A stretch of 50,013 nucleotides of DNA. It comes from JBOIBN01 sp050739575 (lineage in GTDB: Bacteria > Pseudomonadota > Gammaproteobacteria > JAKDMP01). The stretch covers positions 1 to 50,013 of the forward strand of contig JBOIBN010000008.1 in the NCBI GenBank assembly GCA_050739575.1. The letters are read 5' to 3'. This document shows, in pieces, positions 8,822 through 17,526 of this stretch. Position 1 is the first letter of the stretch, and the number at the start of each line of letters is the position of its first letter. Under the pieces are notes generated by a model. That model was not told where the DNA came from. It made no database searches and was given only the letters and a program-made list of their open reading frames with translations. The translations under genes and the position numbers were made by a program.

Positions 8822-10648
8822 CTAGAAAACCGGCTCGGCCTCGCCGGTTTCGACCGCTTGCTTTTCCCTGTCTTCGTCTTCGCGCAACTGGAGGTTCCAA
8901 AGCTCGGCGTACAAGCCCCCGGCGCGCAGCAGTTCGCGATGACTGCCGCGCTCGACGATGCGCCCCGCATCGAGCACCATGATCGCGTCCGCGTCCACGA
9001 CGGTGGACAGTCGATGGGCGATGACGAGGCTGGTGCGGTCCGCGGCCAGCTCGCGCATGGCGGCGAGGATCGCCTGCTCCGCGTTGGAATCGAGACTCGA
9101 AGTCGCCTCGTCGAAAACGAGAATGGGCGGATTCTTGAGGATCGCGCGGGCGATCGCGACGCGCTGCTTCTCGCCGCCGGAAAGCTTCAGCCCACGCTCG
9201 CCGACCAGCGTGTCGTATTGCCGCGGCAGCGATTCGATAAAGTCCTTCAGATGCGCGAGTTCCGCCGCGCGCGCGATCTCAACAGAATCCGCATCCGTCC
9301 GTCCGTAGGCGATGTTGTAGCCGATCGTGTCGTTGAAGAGCACCGCGTCCTGCGGAACGATGCCGATCCGGCAGCGAAGACTCTCGCGCGTCACGTCGCG
9401 GATGTCCTGACCGTCAACGAGTATCCGGCCGCTGTCCACATCGTAGAACCGGAACAGGAGACGCGCGAGCGTAGATTTTCCGGCCCCGCTGGGACCCACC
9501 ACCGCAACCCTCGCGCCGGCGGGCACCGTGAAGCTCACACCGTGCAGGATTTCCCGATCCGGGCCGTAGCCGAAGCGCACGCCTTCGAAGCGCAATTCGC
9601 CGCGCGGCGCGGAGAGCGCGGGCGCACCAGGTCTGTCCGCCACCCTTGCGCGGCGGTCGAAAAGCGCGAACATGCGCTCCATGTCTGTAAAGGCATCCTT
9701 CATCTGGCGATAGACGAAACCGAGCAGATTGAGCGGCATGAACAACTGGATCATGTAGGCATTGACCATGACGAAGTCGCCGATCGTCATGCGTCCGTGC
9801 ACCGTTTCGTAGCCCGCGAGCAGCATCATGGCAGTGACGGCGAGCGCGACCACGAGCGCCTGCCCGATATTGAGCGTGGACAGCGAATACTGGGTCTTCA
9901 GTGCCGCCTTTTCCCACACCGCCATCTGATCGTCGTAGCGCCCGGCCTCATATTCCTCGTTGGTGAAATACTTGACCGTCTCGTAATTGATCAGGCTGTC
10001 TATCGCGCGGGTGTTGGCTTTGGAATCCATTTCGTTCATGCGCCGCACGTGGCGCATGCGCCATTCTGTGACCACTAGGGAATAAGCGATGAAGACGAGC
10101 ACCGCCACGAGGATGATCGCCGCAAACCAGATCGAGAAGTTCCACAGGAAAATGCCGACCACCAGACCGATTTCCACCAGGGTCGGCAGGATGTTGAACA
10201 GCAGGAAGCTGAGCACGGTGCTGATGCCGCGGGTGCCGCGTTCGATGTCGCGCGAAAGGCCGCCGGTCTGCCGATCGAGGTGGAAGGCGAGGTCGAGATC
10301 GTGCAGGTGCCGAAAGACGCGCAGCGCCACGCGCCGCACCGCGCGCAGCGCCGCGAACTCGAATACCAGATCCCTCAGTTCCCCGAACAACGTGCTCGCA
10401 AAGCGAAGCGCGCCGTAGGCGAGAAGCAGCGCGACCGGCAGGATAAGCGCTTCGTTCCGTCCATTAAGTGCATCCACAATGTGCTTCAACACCATCGGGA
10501 TCGCGACCGTCGCGAGTTTCGCCGCGATCAGAAAGACGAGCGCGAGGCCCCCCCGCCCCCGGAACTCCCACAGGAATGGCAGCAGGCTGCGCAGCGTCTT
10601 GCCGTGCCTGACGATCATCGTGCCGGTGCCGCCCTGCGGATTATCCAT
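8822..10648 (-). CDS. ABC half-transporter, Atm1/ABCB7 heavy-metal/glutathione-conjugate exporter family
   Basis: At 608 residues this is a six-helix membrane domain (about 20-320) fused to an ATPase domain (about 350-590). Walker A is GPSGAGKST (385-393), the signature LSGGEKQR starts at 489, Walker B is ILVFDE (509-514) and the switch His is 545. The membrane domain has Atm1 hallmarks: YETVKYFTNE (222-231), the N-x-G-Q motif at 260-263 that in Atm1 proteins contributes to the glutathione site, and QLFMPLNLLGFVYRQ (301-315). The family exports glutathione-bound metals or glutathione persulfide-type compounds from the cytosol and works as a homodimer. A GST gene ends 36 bases upstream on the same strand, which fits that substrate class. 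Confidence 0.9.
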   Translation of the reverse strand: MDNPQGGTGTMIVRHGKTLRSLLPFLWEFRGRGGLALVFLIAAKLATVAIPMVLKHIVDALNGRNEALILPVALLLAYGALRFASTLFGELRDLVFEFAALRAVRRVALRVFRHLHDLDLAFHLDRQTGGLSRDIERGTRGISTVLSFLLFNILPTLVEIGLVVGIFLWNFSIWFAAIILVAVLVFIAYSLVVTEWRMRHVRRMNEMDSKANTRAIDSLINYETVKYFTNEEYEAGRYDDQMAVWEKAALKTQYSLSTLNIGQALVVALAVTAMMLLAGYETVHGRMTIGDFVMVNAYMIQLFMPLNLLGFVYRQMKDAFTDMERMFALFDRRARVADRPGAPALSAPRGELRFEGVRFGYGPDREILHGVSFTVPAGARVAVVGPSGAGKSTLARLLFRFYDVDSGRILVDGQDIRDVTRESLRCRIGIVPQDAVLFNDTIGYNIAYGRTDADSVEIARAAELAHLKDFIESLPRQYDTLVGERGLKLSGGEKQRVAIARAILKNPPILVFDEATSSLDSNAEQAILAAMRELAADRTSLVIAHRLSTVVDADAIMVLDAGRIVERGSHRELLRAGGLYAELWNLQLREDEDREKQAVETGEAEPVF

Positions 10649-10684
10649 ATTGCGCCTGCGTAATCGGTCTGGCGTGTCCGCCGG

Positions 10685-11296
10685 TCAATCGAGCCCTTCT
10701 TCCTTCAGTACCTTCTTGACCGCCGCATCGGATTGCATGCGTTCGAAAAAGCGTCCAAGGTTGTCGAGGCCGGAAAGATCGATTTTCTGCGCCTTTGCCC
10801 AACGCAGCATCACGAAGAGATACGGATCGGCGATCGAGCGCGTGCCGACCAGCCAGTCGCGGCCTTCGAGTTGCGCGTTCACACGTTCGAAGAGTTTACG
10901 CAGCACCCGCTTTGCCCGAGCCTTGGTTTTTTCGACCGTGTCCGTGTCGCCGAGATAGCCGGTCGAACCGAACAGCGGCTTGTAGGCCGGGTGCACGTCG
11001 GAGTTGACGAAGCCCAGCCAATGGTTAACTTCTGCGCGGCTCTTCGGTGTGCCGTCGCCGCCTAGTTTGGCCTCAGGATGGATGTCGGCCAGATAATTCA
11101 GGATTGCCGAATTCTGGCTGAGTACCCAGCCGTTCTCCTCGATAACCGGAACCGCGCCGTCGGGATTACGCTCCAGCAGCTCGGGTGATTTCGTGCCGTG
11201 AATGTTGACTTCGTGCGTTTCGTACGGCTTGCCTATCCATTCGAGCGTGATGTGGGTGGCAAGCGAACAGGCCCCGGGGGAATAATAAAATTTCAT
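10685..11296 (-). CDS. Glutathione S-transferase, beta class
   Basis: The 203-residue protein has the thioredoxin-fold N-terminal domain MKFYYSPGACSL, with Cys10 as the beta-class active-site residue, the cis-proline region GAVPVIEE and the glutathione-binding SQNSAIL. The helical C-terminal domain contains the N-capping/hydrophobic staple region SIADPYLF. It should conjugate or reduce electrophiles with glutathione in the cytosol. The ATG is preceded by AAGGAGACATTGTC. It probably forms one transcript with the exporter downstream and follows the aldo/keto reductase gene. Confidence 0.92.
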   Translation of the reverse strand: MKFYYSPGACSLATHITLEWIGKPYETHEVNIHGTKSPELLERNPDGAVPVIEENGWVLSQNSAILNYLADIHPEAKLGGDGTPKSRAEVNHWLGFVNSDVHPAYKPLFGSTGYLGDTDTVEKTKARAKRVLRKLFERVNAQLEGRDWLVGTRSIADPYLFVMLRWAKAQKIDLSGLDNLGRFFERMQSDAAVKKVLKEEGLD

Positions 11297-11381
11297 GACA
11301 ATGTCTCCTTATGTTGACCAATATTTGCAGAAGCGAGCTTGCCAGCTCCTGTCATTTACGAAAAATCCATGAGGTTTAGCC

Positions 11382-12368
11382 TCAGCCGTTCAGAGCACGC
11401 ATCCCCGCCTCGGGATAGCGGGTACCGGCGGCGGCATCATGCGGAAATACCGCATCGATATCGGTGAGTTCATCGGCGCTCAAATGCACGTCGAGCGCAG
11501 CGACGTTCTGTTCCAGATAGCGGATATGCCGGGTGCCCGGAATCGGCACGATGTCCTCGCCCTGCGCCAGCACCCAGGCCAGCGCCAGCTGCGCGGGCGT
11601 GCAGCCCTTGTCAGCCGCAAGCTGCTTGATCTTCTCGACGAGTTGCAGGTTCTTCTCGAAATTCTCGTCCTGGAAGCGTGGATTGCGGCCGCGGAAATCG
11701 CCCTCGCTGAAATCGTCGGGGCTCGCGAACGCGCCGGTAAGGAATCCGCGCCCGAGCGGACTGTAGGGCACGAAGCCGATGCCGAGTTCGCGGCAGACAT
11801 CGAGTATCTCGTCTTCCGGATCGCGGGTCCACAGCGAGTACTCGGTTTGCAGCGCGGCAATCGGATGCACGGCGCAGGCACGACGGATGGTTTCCGGCGC
11901 GGCTTCGGAGAGGCCGAGATGCCGGACCTTGCCGGCCTTCACTAGTTCGGCCATGGCGCCGACGGTGTCTTCGATCGGCGTGTTGCGATCGACGCGATGC
12001 TGATAGTAAAGATCGATGTGGTCCGTCCCGAGCCGCTTCAGGCTCGCCTCGCAGGCATCGCGGACGTATTCCGGCCGGCCGCTGATGCCGTGGTACTCGC
12101 CGTTCGGCCCGCGAATGTTGCCAAACTTCGTCGCCAGCACGACCTCTCCGCGGCGATCGCGGACGGCACGGCCGACGAGTTTCTCGTTGCGGCCCGCGCC
12201 ATACATGTCGGCGGTGTCGAGAAAGCTGACGCCCAGATCGAGTGCGCGGTGGATAGTGGCAACCGATTCCGCGTCGTCGCTCGCACCGTAAAACTCGCTC
12301 ATGCCCATGCAGCCGAGACCGAGTGCAGACACTTTCAGTCCATCGGATCCAAGAGTACGTGTTTTCAT
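11382..12368 (-). CDS. Aldo/keto reductase
   Basis: This 328-residue TIM-barrel oxidoreductase carries the family tetrad: Asp51 (FLDTADMYG), Tyr56, Lys81 (ATKFG) and His124 (YYQHRVD). The phosphate-binding end of the NADPH site is seen in PIPGTRHIRYLEQN. Sequence style (LGLGCMGMSEFYG) is that of the YakC/AKR13-like group that reduces reactive aldehydes and ketones. AAGGAG precedes the ATG. It lies between an ArsR-type regulator gene upstream and a GST gene downstream on the same strand, suggesting shared control and a role in removing carbonyl or electrophile stress. Confidence 0.92.
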   Translation of the reverse strand: MKTRTLGSDGLKVSALGLGCMGMSEFYGASDDAESVATIHRALDLGVSFLDTADMYGAGRNEKLVGRAVRDRRGEVVLATKFGNIRGPNGEYHGISGRPEYVRDACEASLKRLGTDHIDLYYQHRVDRNTPIEDTVGAMAELVKAGKVRHLGLSEAAPETIRRACAVHPIAALQTEYSLWTRDPEDEILDVCRELGIGFVPYSPLGRGFLTGAFASPDDFSEGDFRGRNPRFQDENFEKNLQLVEKIKQLAADKGCTPAQLALAWVLAQGEDIVPIPGTRHIRYLEQNVAALDVHLSADELTDIDAVFPHDAAAGTRYPEAGMRALNG

Positions 12369-12504
12369 GATGACTTCTCCTTTATATGTTTCAAAAATGA
12401 GCTCTGATCAAGACATTCTTATTCGCGGCGGCCATCCGTGGTCAGCAGAAAGCTCCGAACAAATCAGGGCTTCCAAAGGACGAAACCGCCTGCATTCCGG
12501 TGAA

Positions 12505-12813
12505 TCACAATTCCTTTTGCAGCAATGCGCCCAGTCGATGCAGCACGTCTTCGTTGCGCACGTAGAACGTCCACTGCCCGCAACGCTTGGCCTCGATCAA
12601 TCCGGCCTGCTGGAGCTGGGCGAGATACTGCGAGGCCGCGGATTGCGAGAGGCCAAGCTTCTTCTGGATCTCGCCGACGCAGACTCGCCGACCGCGGCAT
12701 TCGCCGTTCGGCGCCGGGCCGAAGTGCTTCTCCGGCTCGCGCATCCAGCGCAGAATCTTGAGCCGCGACTCGTTCGCCAACGCCTTGAAGATCGCCACCT
12801 CGTCCATGCGCAT
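12505..12813 (-). CDS. ArsR/SmtB-family transcriptional regulator
   Basis: The 102-residue protein is a single winged helix: KALANESRLKILRWM (helices 1-2), VCVGEIQKKLGLSQSAASQYLAQLQQAGLI (recognition region) and wing residues KRCGQWTFYV. Three cysteines (about 39, 45 and 81) could bind metal or sense thiol-reactive compounds, but the canonical ELCVCDL metal site is not exact. Two in-frame ATGs (12813 and 12807) are possible, neither with a strong ribosome site. A palindrome lies immediately upstream (12817-12838), which fits autorepression. The next genes downstream are aldo/keto reductase, GST and exporter. Confidence 0.88.
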   Translation of the reverse strand: MRMDEVAIFKALANESRLKILRWMREPEKHFGPAPNGECRGRRVCVGEIQKKLGLSQSAASQYLAQLQQAGLIEAKRCGQWTFYVRNEDVLHRLGALLQKEL

Positions 12814-12816
12814 CAG

Positions 12817-12838
12817 TATATCACGAAATCCTGATATA
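12817..12838. promoter_or_regulatory. Palindromic operator candidate for the ArsR-type regulator
   Basis: TATATCA (12817-12823) and TGATATA (12832-12838) form a perfect seven-base inverted repeat with an eight-base spacer. It begins 3 bases upstream of the regulator's first ATG, where a bound dimer would block its own promoter. The dyad size matches ArsR-family sites; binding by this particular protein is inferred. Confidence 0.6.
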
Positions 12839-12876
12839 TAAAGGCCGATGCAAGATAGCTGTTGAACCGGACGGGA

Positions 12877-15618
12877 TTACTGAGTCAACAACTCGTCGAG
12901 TCGATTGACGACCCTGAACCGCACTTGTTCGAAATTACGGAAATGGCGCTTGCCGCACTCGATCTTGAGCTGTTCCAGGGGGCGGAGCAACTGTTGGGAT
13001 ACATCGGCGGCCGCATCGGCGCTCTTGGTTTCGGCGACGAAATACAGTGTTTCGTCGTTGCGGTAAGCCAAGGCCCAGTCAGGGCTGTATTCGCCGACTG
13101 GCGTTTCGATCACGAACCAGCGCGGCAACTTGATATAGAACAAGACATCGTCGTTCGATTCGCAGGCTTGGGCGAAGCGACGTTCGGGGCCGGAATTCGA
13201 ATCGATGGATATATAAGAAAAAAGCGTCTTTCCCAGCTTGCTGACTTTGAAGACGTTGGACTTGAACAGCACCATCAGATCATCGTCTTCAAACCGGCGC
13301 ATTTCATAGAAGGCATCGTCCAGCTTCAGGTATTCCACGCCTTCGACAAGCATTTCGCGCTTGACCGCGTTGATCAGGTTAACGACGTTGTCGCCATACG
13401 CCTGCGGGTTATTGAGTGCCTCGTCCAGCCGCCCGGCCTCCAACAGAATACTGGCGACAGTGGAACGCGACAGACCGGTCTTTGCCTGTACTTGCCCGAT
13501 GAGATCGGGAATCACGAACCGTGCCTGCGTTTCCTCGATCTTTATGTTGGTGACGTCGGGCGCAACGCCGCGCCGGGAAATACGCAGATTAGACCGGGTT
13601 ATCGAGATTTTGGGCCGTTCGATGGCGGGCATCTTCCGCCTGATGACATTAGCGGCTTTTTCGATGAGTTCCGCAGTAGCATATTGAACCCGGTAACGGG
13701 TTCGCTGCCGTATGTGTTTCCACAAGGCGAGAAATTCCGGATCGGTCTGATAGCCCTTGCGCAAGTGCACAGTGACCTTGTCACGTTCGTTCTGCACCAT
13801 CTCTTTTCTAAATTCGACGCCATCCTGCTCCATTTCCGTCTGAAGCTGGAGCGCGAAATCCTCGTAGGTTTCGTTGGCGATCACGGTGAGCCGGTTGACG
13901 GCGCGGTCGAAGACGCGCCTGCCTTCCTGATTCACGCACAGCCTGAGCCCGCGGCCGATCTCCTGGCGTTTCTTTATTTCCGAGCCAGACTCGGCCAAGG
14001 TACAGATCTGGAACACATTCGGATTATCCCAACCCTCGCGCAGCGCCGAATGGCTGAAGATGAAGCGTAACGGTTCCTTGGCATCCAGCAGGCGTTCCTT
14101 GTCTCTCATGATCAGCTCGAAGGCGCCGCCTTCGGCATCCGACTTGGTCCGGTAATCCGTGTCTCCGTAGGGCGATACCGCTTTTCTGTCCTGAGCGAAA
14201 TAGCCGTTGTGCACCGCCTCTTTGTCAAACGTATACAAGCCGGCGTACTCGGGCTTGCCGCGATAGCGCTCGTAGATTTCCTCGAACCATTGCCCGAACG
14301 GACCGAGCGTAGTCGTGCCATCGGCGTTATAGACGCGGTAGCTCGATACCCGATCGATGAAAAATACGGACAGCACCTTGATGCCCAGCGGCTCGAGCTT
14401 GCGGGCCTTTTCGAAATGACGGCGCACCGTCGCCTCGATCTGCTGACGCAGAATGTCCTCGCTCAGCGCCCCGTGCGGCACGCCGATCCGAACGGTCGCG
14501 TCGTTGGCGAAGCGGACGAAACCTTCCTCGGCATCAATTTCATTGACGATGAAACCGTCCCGGTATATTTCCCGTCCATTCGACAATGCAAGCAGATCGC
14601 TACCGTTTTTCAGCGTCACCCGCTTTCTCTTCGGTCCCTTGGCCTGATTTACCCAGATGGTTGCCTTGGCGGAGATGGAGCGCGCGCCGCGAGCGAAACT
14701 TTCCAGCTCTATGAAGGCCTGATTGACGCTGCTCAGATCGAGCACCGAATCCACGCTGATCTGCTTCACCAGACCCAGTTCGTAGGCGCGCACCGGATCG
14801 AGGCTGTACACGAGATTGTAGGTTTCGCGGTGCGTAGCCGAGTAGCGCAAAGTGCACATCGGGTTCAGCCGTGCGATGGCCAGCTTGCGCTTGTCCGTCT
14901 CCATATTCTGCGGTTCATCGAGAATGACGACCGGATTGACCTCGCGTATGAACTCGATGGGCCGGATGCCGGTCTCGCGAAGCTGGTTGATCACGTTGCC
15001 CCGTCGTCGCGCGTTGCCGGCTTCGTCCGAATCCTTAGCGAAGGCGTCAATGTTGATCACCAGAATCTGCAGTGCATCGGATAAGGCGAAGTTACGCAAT
15101 TGGCTGACACGGCTAGAATCGTAAACCGAGAACTCGACCCGCTCGAAACCGTAGAGCGTCTGGAAATGCTCATAGGTAATCTGGAGCGTCTTCAATACGC
15201 CTTCGCGGATCGCCACCGAAGGCACCACGATCACGAATTTCCGGAAGCCATAGGTCTTGTGCAGCTCGTGGACGGTCCGGAGATAGACATACGTCTTGCC
15301 GGTTCCGGTCTCCATTTCCACCGTGAAATTCGGAAGCGGCACGGGTTCGCTCCCGTCCGTAAGCCGCAGATACTCCAGCTTGTCGGATGCCGACAGGTTA
15401 TTTTGCCGCTGCACCGCCTGCAAGTTCTTCAGCCATTGGTCGGCCGTCAGAACACAGTTGTTGGCCAGGCCGACTTCCGTGAGCCGCAGGCTGGTCAGGC
15501 TGTCATACTCCAGACCCGCCACGCCCTGCTCGCCGCCGGGCTGCCCTTCGAACAGGTCCACCACCGAGCGCACCGCGTCGAGCTGAAATTCCTGATTGGC
15601 GTCAAACTGTAGTTTCAC
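12877..15618 (-). CDS. res: Type III restriction endonuclease subunit Res
   Basis: The 913-residue protein has the Res layout: an SF2 helicase/translocase core then a nuclease domain. Walker A is METGTGKT (102-109) and motif II is ILDEPQ (232-237), with SAT following in LRYSATHRET. Further helicase motifs include FSHSALREGWDNPN and EIGRGLRL. The C-terminus carries a PD-(D/E)xK nuclease: Asp847 (SPDW) and Glu863-x-Lys865 (AETK). It starts with GTG 15618, 9 bases after the mod stop, with AGGG upstream, so it is translated from the mod transcript. Res cuts DNA only in complex with Mod, after ATP-driven communication between two head-to-head sites. Confidence 0.95.
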   Translation of the reverse strand: MKLQFDANQEFQLDAVRSVVDLFEGQPGGEQGVAGLEYDSLTSLRLTEVGLANNCVLTADQWLKNLQAVQRQNNLSASDKLEYLRLTDGSEPVPLPNFTVEMETGTGKTYVYLRTVHELHKTYGFRKFVIVVPSVAIREGVLKTLQITYEHFQTLYGFERVEFSVYDSSRVSQLRNFALSDALQILVINIDAFAKDSDEAGNARRRGNVINQLRETGIRPIEFIREVNPVVILDEPQNMETDKRKLAIARLNPMCTLRYSATHRETYNLVYSLDPVRAYELGLVKQISVDSVLDLSSVNQAFIELESFARGARSISAKATIWVNQAKGPKRKRVTLKNGSDLLALSNGREIYRDGFIVNEIDAEEGFVRFANDATVRIGVPHGALSEDILRQQIEATVRRHFEKARKLEPLGIKVLSVFFIDRVSSYRVYNADGTTTLGPFGQWFEEIYERYRGKPEYAGLYTFDKEAVHNGYFAQDRKAVSPYGDTDYRTKSDAEGGAFELIMRDKERLLDAKEPLRFIFSHSALREGWDNPNVFQICTLAESGSEIKKRQEIGRGLRLCVNQEGRRVFDRAVNRLTVIANETYEDFALQLQTEMEQDGVEFRKEMVQNERDKVTVHLRKGYQTDPEFLALWKHIRQRTRYRVQYATAELIEKAANVIRRKMPAIERPKISITRSNLRISRRGVAPDVTNIKIEETQARFVIPDLIGQVQAKTGLSRSTVASILLEAGRLDEALNNPQAYGDNVVNLINAVKREMLVEGVEYLKLDDAFYEMRRFEDDDLMVLFKSNVFKVSKLGKTLFSYISIDSNSGPERRFAQACESNDDVLFYIKLPRWFVIETPVGEYSPDWALAYRNDETLYFVAETKSADAAADVSQQLLRPLEQLKIECGKRHFRNFEQVRFRVVNRLDELLTQ

Positions 15619-15627
15619 GGCATCGCC

Positions 15628-17526
15628 CTAGATACAGATGAACTTCACGTCCGCGTCGTGGCACTGAAGGTCGAAATTCGTTTTCAGTTCGTCGGAGTCG
15701 TGGAACACGGAGTCCAGCGCGATCACTTCGCGCGGTTTCAGAGCGAGTAGCGGATCGATCATGTCTTCGGTGAAGTCTTCCAGCACGAACAGCATCCCGC
15801 GTTCATGAATCGCGAACACGCGTTTCCCGGCGATCTCGAATTGCTCGACCGGTGTGATCAATTCCTGACCGAACTTGAGCAACAGCTCGTAGAGCACCGA
15901 TTCGGTATCGGCACCCTCCTTTTCCGATTTGACGAACATCTGCAACTGCTCGGCGAGTTCCTCACCGGTTGCAATGCCTTCGCCGCGCCACTGCTTGAAA
16001 TTGGATAGGGAGAGCAGAAAAGATTTATAACCGATGCCGTCCGTTGCTCCGCTTACCAGATCGGCCTTCGATTCCAACTGCTTAATCGCCTTGGCGATCC
16101 GCTGTCTGGCAATCTCCGCGATCGTATCAAGCCCTCCCGACGTTCCTTCCAGGCGCTCGGGCAACTGAACCAGAATGCAGGAGCGTTTGCCACCATCTTC
16201 GGCGTTCTGCTGCATGACGGCGTCCAGCGTCGTGCCGGAGCCTGCGAAAAAGTCCATCACCAAGGCCGGCTCATCAGTGTCGGTGGCGAGCTGCAGCATG
16301 CGGCGGATCAATCGCGTCGGCTTCGGCGTGTCGAAGACCGAGCTGGAATCCGGGAAATCCACTAGCGACAGCAGCTCTTTTTTGGCTTCTTGCGTATGCC
16401 CTACTTCGTCATATTTCCATAGCGTCTGCGGTACACGCCCTTGCTTGACTTCGGAAAGATATATCTTCGGGGCAGGAACGTTGTTTCCGTCCTTACCCCA
16501 ATAGATTCTCCCTTGATTATTCATCTCCATCAACTTTTCTTTAGACATTCTCCAATAAGATCCAGATGGTGGTCCTTCAATGACCCGACCACTCGGGCAG
16601 TTGATAGAGTATGTGCCTTTGCTGTAGTAGTTTCGCGCCGCAAGGTTATTTGGACGCCAACGACCACGCGGATCATCGTCTGGATTCTTATATACCGAGT
16701 CTTGCTCATCCGTTCTAGGCAACAGTTCTGGACTCCAATCAACCAAATTCTTCGTATAAAGCAGAATGTAGTCATGATCCTCAGAAAAGTACTTCGCGCT
16801 GCTTTTCGGCGCATATACTTTTTGCCAAATCACGGTGGCAATGAAATTCTCTTCTCCAAATATCTCGTTCATCAATGAACGCAGATTACTCATCTCGTTG
16901 TCGTCGCAGGAGACGAAGATCACGCCATCGTCGCGCAGCAGGTTTCGGGCGATATAGAGGCGCGGCAGCATCATGCTCAGCCAGTTCGAGTGGTAGTGGC
17001 CGCTCTCGCGGTTGTTCTTGCGGAAGAAGCCTTCGCGCATCAGCGTGCCATCGTCCGACAGCTCGTTGATGCGCTTGAGGTACTCCTCCTTGTTTTCCTG
17101 AAAGCGGTCGGGATAGATGAAGGAGTCGTTACCGGTATTGTAGGGCGGATCTATGTAGATCATCTTGACCTTGCCGAAGTAGGCCTTCTGCAAGACCTTC
17201 AGCGTCTCGAGGTTTTCGCCCTCGATGAAAACGTGTTGTGCGGTATCGAAATTCACCGACTTGTCGCGCTGCGGTCGCAGCGTGGCGGTAGTCGGCGTTT
17301 GCAGCACCTTGTAGGCGTCGCTCTTGCCGGCCCAATCGAGGCGATAGCGTTCACCGCTTTCGATGAAATCCTCGCCCAGCGCCCGCTTGAGCGCCTCGAC
17401 GTCCAGCCGGCCTTCGCTGAAGGCTTCCGGCAGCAGTTCCTTCAGCTCCCGTCTTTTCAACTCGGCTGGATTCGCGCTCTGGGCAACGTCTTCCATCTTT
17501 GTTTTACCGCCTTTCTTACCGCTCAT
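15628..17526 (-). CDS. mod: Type III DNA methyltransferase and specificity subunit Mod
   Basis: The ATG at 17526 overlaps the fic stop as ATGA, giving 632 residues. The beta-class order of amino-methyltransferase motifs is present: catalytic DPPY (126-129, in YIDPPYNTG) then the SAM-binding FAGSGT (427-432). The central part, about 225-365, is the target recognition domain. The DNA coding for it (about 16501-16860) is near 44% G+C by hand count, below the rest of the gene, which suggests exchange of the specificity region. Mod methylates one adenine strand of a short asymmetric site and sets specificity for Res. The site cannot be read from sequence. Confidence 0.95.
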   Translation of the reverse strand: MSGKKGGKTKMEDVAQSANPAELKRRELKELLPEAFSEGRLDVEALKRALGEDFIESGERYRLDWAGKSDAYKVLQTPTTATLRPQRDKSVNFDTAQHVFIEGENLETLKVLQKAYFGKVKMIYIDPPYNTGNDSFIYPDRFQENKEEYLKRINELSDDGTLMREGFFRKNNRESGHYHSNWLSMMLPRLYIARNLLRDDGVIFVSCDDNEMSNLRSLMNEIFGEENFIATVIWQKVYAPKSSAKYFSEDHDYILLYTKNLVDWSPELLPRTDEQDSVYKNPDDDPRGRWRPNNLAARNYYSKGTYSINCPSGRVIEGPPSGSYWRMSKEKLMEMNNQGRIYWGKDGNNVPAPKIYLSEVKQGRVPQTLWKYDEVGHTQEAKKELLSLVDFPDSSSVFDTPKPTRLIRRMLQLATDTDEPALVMDFFAGSGTTLDAVMQQNAEDGGKRSCILVQLPERLEGTSGGLDTIAEIARQRIAKAIKQLESKADLVSGATDGIGYKSFLLSLSNFKQWRGEGIATGEELAEQLQMFVKSEKEGADTESVLYELLLKFGQELITPVEQFEIAGKRVFAIHERGMLFVLEDFTEDMIDPLLALKPREVIALDSVFHDSDELKTNFDLQCHDADVKFICI

